DNA from: Allobosea sp. WAO
GTDB lineage: Bacteria > Pseudomonadota > Alphaproteobacteria > Rhizobiales > Beijerinckiaceae
Assembly: GCF_001509835.1 (NCBI RefSeq)
Contig: NZ_JXTJ01000011.1
Coordinates: 90,301-154,300, forward strand
Length of the DNA stretch: 64,000 nt
Direction of reading: 5' to 3'
Within the stretch, counting starts at the first letter, position 1. Every line of letters starts with the position of its first letter. Positions 16,881-24,979 of this stretch are shown here, in pieces. The position numbers and the translations under genes were made by a program. The notes beneath the pieces are model-generated. The model had not been told where the DNA came from and made no database searches. It saw only the letters and a program-made list of their open reading frames with translations.

Positions 16881-17573
16881 ATGAACGACGTCATGTCAGC
16901 CATCGCCCAGCGCCGCACGCAGACCCTGACCGATATCGTCCAGGACGAGATCGAGCGCATGATCCTGAGCGGGGAGCTGGCGGCCGGCGAGCGCATCAAC
17001 GAGCAGGCGCTGGCTGCCCGCCTCGGTGTCAGCCGCGGGCCGATTCGCGAGGCGACGCGCGGTCTGGTCCGCTCCGGGCTGCTCAACTCGGTCGTCAATC
17101 TCGGCGTGTTCGTCCGCCAGATTACGGACGAGGAGGCCAACGAGATCTACGATCTACGCGCCGTCGTCTTCGGCTTCGTTTGCCAGAGACTGGCGAACCT
17201 GATCACGCCGCAGCAGCTCGCGGCACTGTCGGGGCTGGTGGCGCAGATGGACGACGCCATCGAGCGGGACGATGGCGCGAGCTACTATCGCCTCAACCTC
17301 GAATTTCACGATGTGGTCCTGGACTTCGCCGCCCATGGTCGCGCCAGGCAAACCTATGAAGCGCTGATCAAGGAGACCCATCTCCTGCGTCAGAGCGCGC
17401 TCAGCACGGCGCCACGCATGCGCGAATCCAACGCCGAGCACAGGGCAATCGTCGAGGCCATGGCCGCCGGCGATGCCGATCGTGCCCGCAGGCTCGCCGA
17501 AGATCACGCCCATGGCGGCAAACGCCGCTGGCTGCTCTCGCGCCAGGAAGCGGAGGAACGCAAAGAAGGCTGA
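16881..17573 (+). CDS. GntR-family regulator (FadR subfamily)
   Basis: 230 residues: winged HTH (INEQALAARLGVSRGPIREATRGLVRSGLL) and an all-helical FCD effector domain with the metal/ligand residues in LRAVVF, NLEFHDVVLDFA and NAEHRAIVEAM. I use ATG 16881, preceded by AAGGATCGGG. It is divergent from the CoA-transferase operon and directly upstream of the Tct transporter, so it probably links import and CoA activation to the presence of the carboxylate. Confidence 0.93.
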   Translation: MNDVMSAIAQRRTQTLTDIVQDEIERMILSGELAAGERINEQALAARLGVSRGPIREATRGLVRSGLLNSVVNLGVFVRQITDEEANEIYDLRAVVFGFVCQRLANLITPQQLAALSGLVAQMDDAIERDDGASYYRLNLEFHDVVLDFAAHGRARQTYEALIKETHLLRQSALSTAPRMRESNAEHRAIVEAMAAGDADRARRLAEDHAHGGKRRWLLSRQEAEERKEG

Positions 17574-17624
17574 AGAAGGGAACGAGCCCGAATGGGCCGG
17601 CCCACAATGGAGGAGGGAACGACA

Positions 17625-18593
17625 ATGCCAGCACATCAGAAGACGTGCCTTGCGCTGGGCCTCGGCCTCGCTGTCCTGGCCGCGGGAGCAGTCAGGGCCC
17701 AGGAGGCGTTTCCGTCAAAGCCGATCGAGGTCGTCACCCACGCCGGTGTTGGCGGTGGCACCGACATCACCGCCCGGATGATGATGGTTCAGGCACCCGC
17801 CGCGTTGAAGACCGAGCTCGCGGTCGCCAACAAGACCGGCGGCAGCGGGGCGGCCTCGCTTGGATATGCCGTCTCCCGTCCCAAGGATGGGCACACCATC
17901 ATGCTGATCACGCAGACCCATCTGCTGACCTTGCTGCAAGGCAAGGGCGCTGGAGTGAAGGTCGGCGATCTCGTCGGCATCGCCCGTGCCACCGAAGATC
18001 CGCAAGTCCTGATGGTCGGGGCCAATAGCCCCTACAAGACGGCGCAGGACTTCATCGCGGCTGCCAAGACCAAGTCCTTGAAGTTCGGCACCACACAGAT
18101 CGGCAGCGTCGACCACATCGCGGTCGTCGGCTTCGCCGAGAAGGCCGGGCTGCTGAAGCCGATCGTGGTGCCCTTCCGCGGCGGAGGCGACATTGTCGTC
18201 AATCTCGTCGGCGGCAATCTCGATGGCGCGCTGCTGAACTACGCCGAGGCTGAATCGCAGATCAAGGCGAATGAGGTCAGGGCGCTGATCGCGTTCTCCA
18301 AGAACAAGATGGATTCGCTGCCGCAGACCCCGACGGCGGCTGAGATCGGCATCCCGGCGGTCTACTCGACGACGCGCGGCTTCGCCGTTCTGAAGGGCAC
18401 GCCGGAGGACCGGATCAAGGTGCTGGAAGAGGGCCTGATCAAGGCCATGAAAGGCCAGATCTATCAGGATTATCTGAAAAGCTCCGGCCAATCCCGGGAC
18501 AGCGTCGTCGGCCGCGCCGAATGGCAGGCGGAGATCGATGAATTCCTGAAAACCGGCGACGCCGCCCTGACCTCGATCGGGATCAAGAAATGA
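17625..18593 (+). CDS. tctC: Tripartite tricarboxylate transporter binding protein TctC
   Basis: 322 residues starting at ATG 17625 behind AGGAGGGA; Sec signal ends near VRAQEA. Family features are FPSKPIEVVTHAGVGGGTDI and VPFRGGGDIVVNLVGG. It binds a carboxylate in the periplasm and delivers it to TctB/TctA encoded next. The stop overlaps the tctB ATG. The ligand is not known; linkage to a CoA-transferase and crotonase pair suggests an acid that is activated as a CoA ester. Confidence 0.92.
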   Translation: MPAHQKTCLALGLGLAVLAAGAVRAQEAFPSKPIEVVTHAGVGGGTDITARMMMVQAPAALKTELAVANKTGGSGAASLGYAVSRPKDGHTIMLITQTHLLTLLQGKGAGVKVGDLVGIARATEDPQVLMVGANSPYKTAQDFIAAAKTKSLKFGTTQIGSVDHIAVVGFAEKAGLLKPIVVPFRGGGDIVVNLVGGNLDGALLNYAEAESQIKANEVRALIAFSKNKMDSLPQTPTAAEIGIPAVYSTTRGFAVLKGTPEDRIKVLEEGLIKAMKGQIYQDYLKSSGQSRDSVVGRAEWQAEIDEFLKTGDAALTSIGIKK

Positions 18594-19144
18594 TGGCCCG
18601 GCAGCTTCCGTCGCCGGCGGCCTCGCTTGCGGCGTCGACGACGGAACGGGACGACGAGGCATCCGCTGCGGCCGGGGCCGTGCCCGGCCGTGTCCGCCCG
18701 GATGTTGCGACCGCCCTTGTCATCATCGCGCTGTCCCTCGCGGTCTGGGGCCTGACACTGGCCTTCGACGACGTCCCGGCGGCGATTTCCACGGGCATGA
18801 GTCCGGCGGCTTTTCCGCAGCTCGTGCTCGGCGTCATCATCGTGCTGGCGTGCTGGCTGGCCTGGACAGCCAGCAGCCGTTGCCAGCCGGAGATCGAGGC
18901 GGTGCATCCGATGGTCTACGCCACGGCGGCGGCGATCGGTGGCGTGATGGCGGCCATGGCGGTGTTCGGCATCCACGGCGCCGTCGTCGCATCGATCATC
19001 GGCATCGGGCGTCTCTGGGGCGAGCGGCGGTTGTTGCTGCTGGCGACGATCGCCGTCGGCATGTCGCTCTCTCTGCATTTCGCCTTCGTGCGCGGCTTTG
19101 GCATCGGCCTGCCCCGCGGATTTCTTCAGACCTGGTTGAGCTGA
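18590..19144 (+). CDS. tctB: Tripartite tricarboxylate transporter small membrane subunit TctB
   Basis: 184 residues with about four to five predicted transmembrane helices after a Pro/Ala/charged cytoplasmic head. TctB proteins are poorly conserved; the order TctC-TctB-TctA and the helix pattern (SPAAFPQLVLGVIIVLACWLA, then MVYATAAAIGG) support the call. Starts at ATG 18590 overlapping tctC by 4 nt (second ATG at 18593). Confidence 0.88.
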   Translation: MMARQLPSPAASLAASTTERDDEASAAAGAVPGRVRPDVATALVIIALSLAVWGLTLAFDDVPAAISTGMSPAAFPQLVLGVIIVLACWLAWTASSRCQPEIEAVHPMVYATAAAIGGVMAAMAVFGIHGAVVASIIGIGRLWGERRLLLLATIAVGMSLSLHFAFVRGFGIGLPRGFLQTWLS

Positions 19145-19198
19145 GCAGCGCGCGCATCGCGCCTGCTGGAGCGTTGTGCAACCCGCTACGAGGACCAG

Positions 19199-20704
19199 AT
19201 GGACGCTTTTCTTGCCGGCATGGCGATCCTCGCCGACCCCTATATGGTCGGCATCATCCTCGCGGGAACTGTGCTCGGCGTCATCGTTGGTGCGCTGCCG
19301 GGCCTCAGCGGCAGCACGACGGCGGCGCTTCTGCTGCCGATCACCATCACCATGAGCCCGGTCGCCAGTATCGCCTTCCTCGGCGCGATCTATTGCGCCG
19401 CAAATTTCGGCGGCTCGATCACCGCGATCCTGATCAACACGCCCGGTGACCCGTCCGCCTCGGCGACCGCCTATGACGGCTATCCGATGGCGCGGCGCGG
19501 CGAGGCCGGGCGAGCCCTGGGCATATCGACGATCGCAAGCGCGATCGGCGGCATATTCAGCGTCTTCGTGCTGATCGTCGCGGCCCCGCTGCTGGCGAAG
19601 GCCGCATACAGCTTCGGCCCGCCCGAATATTTCGCGCTCGCCATCTTCGGTCTGTCGATGCTGGCTGCCGTGGGCAGCTCGACGGGCATCAAGAACCTGA
19701 TGGTCGGGGCCTTCGGCGTGCTGTTGGCAACGGTCGGGCTCGATCTGATGACCGGCGTCGACCGCTTCACCTTCGGCGTTCCCGAACTGAGCGAGGGGCT
19801 CGGCCTGGTGCCGGTGCTGACCGGATTGTTCGCGATCAGCGAATTGCTGGTGCAGGCCGGCAGGCTGCAGATCATTCCCGAGCGGCTCGGCCTTGGGGTG
19901 ATGAAGCTGCCCACCATGGCCGATTATCGCAAATGCGCCAAGGCGATTGGCCTGTCGAGCGTGCTGGGCACCTTCATCGGCATCCTGCCGGCGTTGGGCG
20001 CGACCACTGCCGCCCTGATCTCCTATAACGAGACCAGGCGCTGGTCGAAATACAAGGACGAGTTCGGCAAGGGCTCGATCGAGGGCATCGCCGGGCCCGA
20101 GGCCGCCAACAACGCTGCCGTGGGCGGCAGCATGGTGCCGACGCTCGCGCTCGGCATCCCCGGTAGCGCGACCACCGCGATCATCCTCGCCGGCCTGATC
20201 GTGCAGGGCGTGCGGCCCGGCCCGCATCTGTTCAACGAACAGCCTACTCTGCTCTATGCCGTCTTCGCCTCGATGCTGGCCTCGAACCTGATCTATGTCT
20301 TCCTCGGCCTGTTCGCCGCCAAACTCTTCGCCCGGATCACGCTGATCCCCGACGCGATCCTGTGGCCGGGCGTGCTGGTCTTCGCGATCGTCGGCGCCTA
20401 CGGTCCCAACCAGTCGCTGGTCGATGTCTTGGTCATGCTCGGCTTCGGCGTGATCGGCTTCGTGATGCGCCGCTACGGATTCTCGCCTGCGCCCCTGGTG
20501 ATGGGCCTGGTGCTCGGCACGATGGTCGAGGAGACATTGAAGCAGTCCCTGCTGATCTTCGACCACAACTGGCTGTTGTTCTTCACCCGGCCGATCGTGG
20601 TCGCCCTGTTCGTGGTGACGGCGCTGAGTGTCTGCGCGCCCTGGCTCGCACGGACAGTCAGAGGCGCAATGGCATCGGCGCGCCTGCGCGCTGCTCAGAA
20701 ATAG
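19199..20704 (+). CDS. tctA: Tripartite tricarboxylate transporter large membrane subunit TctA
   Basis: 501 residues, about 12 helices. Family signatures: GALPGLSGSTTAALLLPIT near residue 35 and INTPGDPSASATAYDGYPMA around residue 80, plus GSMVPTLALGIPGSATTAI in the middle. Forms the sodium- or proton-driven carboxylate channel with TctB. Lies 54 nt after tctB in the same direction. A long hairpin follows about 130 bp downstream. Confidence 0.95.
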   Translation: MDAFLAGMAILADPYMVGIILAGTVLGVIVGALPGLSGSTTAALLLPITITMSPVASIAFLGAIYCAANFGGSITAILINTPGDPSASATAYDGYPMARRGEAGRALGISTIASAIGGIFSVFVLIVAAPLLAKAAYSFGPPEYFALAIFGLSMLAAVGSSTGIKNLMVGAFGVLLATVGLDLMTGVDRFTFGVPELSEGLGLVPVLTGLFAISELLVQAGRLQIIPERLGLGVMKLPTMADYRKCAKAIGLSSVLGTFIGILPALGATTAALISYNETRRWSKYKDEFGKGSIEGIAGPEAANNAAVGGSMVPTLALGIPGSATTAIILAGLIVQGVRPGPHLFNEQPTLLYAVFASMLASNLIYVFLGLFAAKLFARITLIPDAILWPGVLVFAIVGAYGPNQSLVDVLVMLGFGVIGFVMRRYGFSPAPLVMGLVLGTMVEETLKQSLLIFDHNWLLFFTRPIVVALFVVTALSVCAPWLARTVRGAMASARLRAAQK

Positions 20705-20837
20705 TCGCCTGGCGGGGGCGGCTGGCGCACGACCGAGAATGACGTGCCGTATCGTGCGGATGTCAGGCAGGCCCGCTTTCACCGCGGGCGGGCGGTGAGA
20801 GAGGCGAAGCCCCGTAGCCGGTACGCGAACGATGGCT

Positions 20838-20885
20838 TAGGCTACACCCGGCGCAAGGAAGCCGCCTTGCGTCGGGCGTAGCCTA
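20838..20885. repeat. Long 21-bp imperfect hairpin downstream of tctA
   Basis: Left arm 20838-20858 (begins TAGGCTAC, ends CGCAAGG) and right arm 20865-20885 are reverse complements except at two positions, with a 6-nt AAGCCG loop. It lies between tctA and pqqB, same strand. It may be a terminator for the tct operon, but the length and lack of a T run also fit a dispersed palindromic repeat. Confidence 0.7.
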
Positions 20886-20997
20886 CGGTGCAACCGAAGG
20901 AGCCGGGCATGTCCTGGATCGAATGCGGGCGACAGCGTCGGAAGCCGGCGCGCTCGCCCTTTGCGTTCGCGACAAGGCGGTGAGCTGAGGGGCGCCG

Positions 20998-21885
20998 GTG
21001 AAGGCCATCGTTCTCGGTGCGGCGGCTGGTGGCGGCTTCCCGCAATGGAATTGCCGCTGCCCGGCCTGTGCGCTGGCCTGGAACAGGGATCCTCGTGCGC
21101 CCTGGCGGACGCAAGCGAGCCTCGCGGTTAGCCTCGACAGCGAGAGCTGGACCGTGCTGAACGCCTCGCCCGATCTCGGCGGCCAGATCCGCGCGACGCC
21201 GGCGCTGTGGCCGCGCGGGGAGCGACATTCTCCGATCGGCGCGGTCATCCTGAGCAGCGCCGAGATCGACCATGTCGCCGGACTGCTCAGCCTGCGCGAG
21301 CGGCATGCGTTCGATCTGGTCGCGCTGCCGCCGGTCCTCGATGCGATCGCCGCCAATCCGATCTTCGCCGCGGTGCCGGCGCGCCGCGTGGCAGCGAGCG
21401 CCTCGGTGCCAATCATGCTGGCTGGCGGCCTCGAGGCAGAGCTCTTTCCCGTTCCCGGCAAGGCGCCGCTCTATCTCGAGGACAACGACCCGAAGCTCGA
21501 ATCCGAGGCCGGAGAAACGGCGGGCGTCCGGATTAGCGGAAACGGGCGCTCCATCGTCTACATTCCGGGCTGCGCCGCCCTGTCCGACGATCTGCGCGCC
21601 AAGGTGGACGGCGCGGATTTGCTGTTCTTCGACGGCACCTTGTTCACCGATGACGAGATGATCCGGGCTGGCGTCGGCCAGAAAACTGGCCGCCGCATGG
21701 GGCACCTGCCGATCTCCGGTGACGATGGCTCGCTGGCCTGGCTTGCCGGGCTCCCGGTCGCGCGAAAGGTCTACATCCACCTCAACAACACCAATCCGGC
21801 GTTGATCGAGGGATCGCCAGAGCGTCTGATGATCGAATCCGCCGGTGTCGCGGTGGCCCATGACGGCATGGAGATGACGCTGTGA
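20998..21885 (+). CDS. pqqB: PQQ biosynthesis protein PqqB
   Basis: 295 residues with GTG start. The metallo-beta-lactamase-like fold begins VLGAAAGGGFPQWNCRCPAC, with the PqqB CxCxxC motif, and continues SSAEIDHVAGLLSLRER. PqqB is a non-haem iron/metal hydroxylase-like protein acting on the PqqA-derived Glu-Tyr intermediate. It overlaps pqqC by GTGA. Here pqqB and pqqC are on plus, whereas pqqA, pqqD and pqqE are on minus. Confidence 0.95.
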   Translation: MKAIVLGAAAGGGFPQWNCRCPACALAWNRDPRAPWRTQASLAVSLDSESWTVLNASPDLGGQIRATPALWPRGERHSPIGAVILSSAEIDHVAGLLSLRERHAFDLVALPPVLDAIAANPIFAAVPARRVAASASVPIMLAGGLEAELFPVPGKAPLYLEDNDPKLESEAGETAGVRISGNGRSIVYIPGCAALSDDLRAKVDGADLLFFDGTLFTDDEMIRAGVGQKTGRRMGHLPISGDDGSLAWLAGLPVARKVYIHLNNTNPALIEGSPERLMIESAGVAVAHDGMEMTL

Positions 21886-22613
21886 GCGCTATGCTATCGC
21901 CCGAGGAACTGGAACGGCGCCTGCGCGAGGTCGGCGAGGCCCGCTATCACGACAAGCATCCCTTCCATGCGCGCCTGCATTCCGGCCAATGCAGCAAAGG
22001 CGAGGTCCAGGCCTGGGCGCTGAACCGCTTCACCTACCAGGCCCATATCCCGGTGAAGGATGCCTATCTCATCGCCCGGACCAATGATCCCGCGCTCCGG
22101 CGAGCCTGGCGCCAGCGCCTCGTCGACCATGACGGCGACCATGATGGCGAAGGCGGGATCGAGCGTTGGCTGCGGCTCTGCGAAAGCCTGGGACTGGCGC
22201 GGGCGGATGTGCAGGCCCATCGTGGCGTCCTGCCGGCGACCCGCTTCGCGGTCGAGGCCTATGTCAATTTCGTGCGCGAGCGGCCTCTGCTCGAAGCCGT
22301 CGCTTCCTCGCTGACCGAGCTGTTCTCGCCAAAAATCATCCGCAACCGCGTCGAAGGCATGCTGGCGCATTACGATTTCGTCAGCCCGGAAAGCCTGAGC
22401 TATTTCACCGCCCGCCCGGAGCAGGCGCGGCGCGATGTCGAGACCGCCCTCGGCTATGTGACAGTCCATGCCCGCACGCCGGCGGAGCAGCACGCGGTGA
22501 TCGCGGCGCTGGAGTTCAAATGCGACGTGCTCTGGGCGATGCTGGACGCGCTGCATCACGCCTATGTCGCGCCCGGCCATGTTCCGCCGGGCGCTTTCGT
22601 GCCGGGGCCTTAG
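21882..22613 (+). CDS. pqqC: Pyrroloquinoline-quinone synthase PqqC
   Basis: 243 residues, all-helical PqqC fold. Conserved stretches include YHDKHPFHARLHSG, NRFTYQAHIPVKDAYLI and SLTELFSPKIIRNR. PqqC carries out the final ring closure and oxidation to PQQ. GTG 21882 overlaps the pqqB stop. The gene converges on pqqE, with only 49 bp between stops. Confidence 0.95.
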   Translation: MSAMLSPEELERRLREVGEARYHDKHPFHARLHSGQCSKGEVQAWALNRFTYQAHIPVKDAYLIARTNDPALRRAWRQRLVDHDGDHDGEGGIERWLRLCESLGLARADVQAHRGVLPATRFAVEAYVNFVRERPLLEAVASSLTELFSPKIIRNRVEGMLAHYDFVSPESLSYFTARPEQARRDVETALGYVTVHARTPAEQHAVIAALEFKCDVLWAMLDALHHAYVAPGHVPPGAFVPGP

Positions 22614-22643
22614 CGGAGTTTCAGAGGGAGGCAAGCTACTCCG
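22614..22643. terminator. Weak stem-loop between convergent pqqC and pqqE
   Basis: CGGAGT (22614-22619) and ACTCCG (22638-22643) are perfect complements with an 18-nt loop in the 49-bp gap between the two stops. It is the only candidate for separating the convergent transcripts and is weak. Confidence 0.3.
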
Positions 22644-22662
22644 GCGCGAATGGCGGCTTTCG

Positions 22663-23793
22663 TCAAACGCCCTGATAGCCCCGGTAGATGAAATCGCTGC
22701 GCTCCGAGGCCGCTTCGGCTTCCGCCAGCGCAACCAGCTTGTCGTGCAGCGGTGACAGGGAGCAGGCGGGGTCGGTCGCCGCCGGGTCCCCCGCGAGCGC
22801 CATGGCCTGGCAACGGCAACCCCCGAAATCCTGTTCCTTACGCGCACAGCTGCGGCACGGCTCCTTCATCCAGTCCGTGCCCCGGAAGGCGTTGAACGCC
22901 GCGCCGCGATACCAGATCTCCGACAGGCTGGCGTCGCGCACATTGTCGAAGGCTAGCCCCGCGATCGTCTCGGCGGCGTGGCAGGGCAAGGCGCGCCCCG
23001 AGGGCGTCACATTCATCAGCCGTGCGCCCCAGCCGCCCATGCAGGCCTTAGGATAGCGGGCATAGTAGTCGGGCAGCACGCTATCTATGACGAGGCGCCC
23101 GGCCGTGCGGTTTCGTGCCTCCTCGACCTGCAGCATCGCGGTTTCGACCTGCCGGCGCGTCGGCATCAGCCTGGCGCGGTTGACCAGGCCCCAGCCGTAG
23201 TACTGCACATGGGCAATCTCGATCCGCGCTGCGCCCCAGGCTTCGGCAAGCTCAACAAAGGCAGGGATCTCGTGCACGTTCTCGCGATGGATGACAGCGT
23301 TGACGGTGAGGCGCAGGCCGAGCCGGGCGATGGCGGCGGCGACGGCGTGCTTGCGCTCCGCAGCGCCCTCATAGCCGGCGACACGATCGCAGGTCTTGGC
23401 GTCGATCGCCTGTACCGAGAGTTGGATATGGTCGAGGCCGGCCTCGGCCACCGCGTCCAGCACGGCTGGCTGAAAGCCGACGCCGGAGGTGATCATGTTG
23501 GTGTAGAGGCCGGCATGACGCGCATGCGCGACAAGCTCGGCGATATCGCGCCGCAGCATCGGTTCGCCGCCGGAAAAGTAGATATGCAGGACGCCGAGGG
23601 CGGCAGCCTCATCGATCAGCCGCTTCCACTCAGCAGTCGAGAGTTCCTGCGAGCGCCGGTCGAGCTCGATCGGGTTGGAGCAATAGGGGCAGCGCAGGGA
23701 GCAGCGATGGGTCAGCTCCGCCAGCAGGCCCATGGGCGGCGGCAAGGTCGGGCGGGCGGGCGTGGCTTGCGGGAGCGTCTCGACATCGCTCAC
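22663..23793 (-). CDS. pqqE: PqqA peptide cyclase PqqE (radical SAM)
   Basis: 376 residues. The radical SAM motif Cys31-x3-Cys35-x2-Cys38 (RCSLRCPYCSN) and GGEPMLR are followed by a SPASM-type C-terminal cysteine region (CMGGWG, CHAAE, CRSCARKEQDFGGCRCQ). It joins Glu and Tyr of PqqA, presented by PqqD. ATG 23793 overlaps the pqqD stop by 4 nt. It is the last gene of the minus-strand pqqA-D-E unit. Confidence 0.96.
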   Translation of the reverse strand: MSDVETLPQATPARPTLPPPMGLLAELTHRCSLRCPYCSNPIELDRRSQELSTAEWKRLIDEAAALGVLHIYFSGGEPMLRRDIAELVAHARHAGLYTNMITSGVGFQPAVLDAVAEAGLDHIQLSVQAIDAKTCDRVAGYEGAAERKHAVAAAIARLGLRLTVNAVIHRENVHEIPAFVELAEAWGAARIEIAHVQYYGWGLVNRARLMPTRRQVETAMLQVEEARNRTAGRLVIDSVLPDYYARYPKACMGGWGARLMNVTPSGRALPCHAAETIAGLAFDNVRDASLSEIWYRGAAFNAFRGTDWMKEPCRSCARKEQDFGGCRCQAMALAGDPAATDPACSLSPLHDKLVALAEAEAASERSDFIYRGYQGV

Positions 23794-24083
23794 AGATCGA
23801 CCATCCTCTGATCGGCGAGGCCGCGCAGAAACGCCATGATGTCGCCGGCGATCTCGTCGCGGTCCGCCTCGAACGCCGTCGCCAGTTCCTGCGCTATCGC
23901 TTCGACACTGCGCGCGCCATCGACACGCTTCAGGATTTCGAGCGCGATCTCGTCGGGCTCGAAGACGCGCTCAGGGCCGAGAAGGAACCATTGCTGGCGG
24001 CTCTCGTCGAAACGCAGGCGAACCCCGCGAGGCAGGGCCGGGACAATGGCTGCGCTATCGATTTGCGTGGCGTCGGCGTTCAT
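23790..24083 (-). CDS. pqqD: PqqA-binding chaperone PqqD
   Basis: 97 residues with the RRE fold: VRLRFDESRQQWFLLGPERVFEPDEIALEIL. It binds the PqqA precursor peptide and brings it to PqqE. ATG 24083. The upstream gap to pqqA is 205 bp and holds three hairpins, so pqqD-pqqE expression may be set apart from pqqA. Overlap with pqqE indicates coupling. Confidence 0.95.
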   Translation of the reverse strand: MNADATQIDSAAIVPALPRGVRLRFDESRQQWFLLGPERVFEPDEIALEILKRVDGARSVEAIAQELATAFEADRDEIAGDIMAFLRGLADQRMVDL

Positions 24084-24127
24084 GGGGCGGCGGCTCGCGC
24101 GAACTCGTCAAGCAGCAGATCAGGCGA

Positions 24128-24243
24128 CGATGCGGAACGCATCGCACAAAAGCGCGAGGATCGACCTCCCGCCAGCCTCGCGGACGGGAGGTCGATCGTC
24201 ATGCCGCAACACTCATTGCTCGGCGCCAATCCGAGAAGGCGCC
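24128..24243 (-). promoter_or_regulatory. Three stem-loops between pqqA and pqqD
   Basis: Reading with the minus strand: GGCGCC-N10-GGCGCC (24243-24222); a perfect 13-bp stem GATCGACCTCCCG/CGGGAGGTCGATC with a 13-nt loop (24197-24159), followed within 15 nt by a TTTT; and CGATGCG-GAA-CGCATCG (24144-24128). The middle one looks like a leaky terminator or mRNA stabiliser that would give more pqqA than pqqDE message. Confidence 0.65.
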
Positions 24244-24288
24244 TCTGCGTCCCGCCTGGGACAATAGCTTTGCCGCTGAACTGAAACG

Positions 24289-24369
24289 TCAGAGCTTGGC
24301 GGGAGCGTAGGACGTCACTTCGCAGCCGACCGTCACTTCGATGATCGTGGGCTTTTTCCACTTGCGCAT
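24289..24369 (-). CDS. pqqA: PQQ precursor peptide PqqA
   Basis: 26-residue peptide beginning MRKWKKP. The conserved Glu17 and Tyr21 (CEVTSYAPA, spacing E-x3-Y) are the residues fused into PQQ. ATG 24369 has GGAG about 9 nt upstream. It is easily missed because of its size. A small hairpin GCTTTC-N6-GAAAGC (24395-24412) lies in its leader. Confidence 0.95.
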   Translation of the reverse strand: MRKWKKPTIIEVTVGCEVTSYAPAKL

Positions 24370-24554
24370 GATCGGTATCTCCAGATCGTCGCCAGCTTTC
24401 GCTCCGGAAAGCAGGCGAAGGTTACACCCGGCTCCAGCGTGTTGCAAACGAGGCCGACGGCCGGGCGGCGTCATCTCGCTGTGTCGACGAAGAACGAGCC
24501 GTCCTTCGAAATCGGCCCGCGTCACCTCCTCGCGGGACCGACACTCAGGTTTCG
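24370..24554 (-). promoter_or_regulatory. pqqA upstream region
   Basis: 185 bp between the cytochrome c stop and pqqA, both on minus. It holds the pqqA leader hairpin at 24395-24412 and presumably the pqqA promoter, though I cannot pick a confident -35/-10 pair. A combined transcript from the dehydrogenase and cytochrome genes is also possible. Confidence 0.4.
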
Positions 24555-24866
24555 CTACTGGGCGAGAATCCACTTCACGAGAATTTCGGCGTCCTCCGGC
24601 GAAACGGCCGGTTGCGGCGGCATCGGCGTTTGTCCCCAAACGCCACCACCGCCTTTCACGACCTTCTCGCTCAACGTCTTGATCGCGGCCTCGTCCTTGC
24701 CATAGCGCTCGGCGACGGCCTTGAAGGCCGGGCCGATCATCTTGCGTTCGAGATGGTGGCAGGCCACGCAGTTCTTGCTCCGCGCCAGCTCGGGGCTCGC
24801 GACGGCGCTCGACGAGGTCAAAAGCACGACGAAGAAGGCTGTCGCGCAGCGGCGAAAGTCAGGCAT
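24555..24866 (-). CDS. Small class I cytochrome c (c551-like)
   Basis: 103 residues: Sec signal to about residue 23 (SAVAS), haem motif CVACH, and probable axial methionine in TPMPPQP. Class I monohaem cytochromes carry electrons in the periplasm. It lies 113 bp downstream of a secreted PQQ-dehydrogenase-like gene and immediately before pqqA, so it is probably the electron acceptor of that enzyme. Confidence 0.92.
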   Translation of the reverse strand: MPDFRRCATAFFVVLLTSSSAVASPELARSKNCVACHHLERKMIGPAFKAVAERYGKDEAAIKTLSEKVVKGGGGVWGQTPMPPQPAVSPEDAEILVKWILAQ

Positions 24867-24979
24867 GGGCAGAGTTCCCTCATATGCGATCCGGGCCGGG
24901 CGGGATCGCAGGGGCGGTACCTCAGGACAGGAGAGGCCAGCCGCGCCGCCGGCTTCTGCGGCGCGGCTGGCGGATGCCC

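Noticed and set aside
18470..20782. 770-codon minus-strand open frame over the tct genes
   Set aside because: Composition is His/Asp/Arg/Gln-rich without hydrophobic pattern, as expected for the antisense of membrane-protein genes; TctB/TctA on plus are clearly real.
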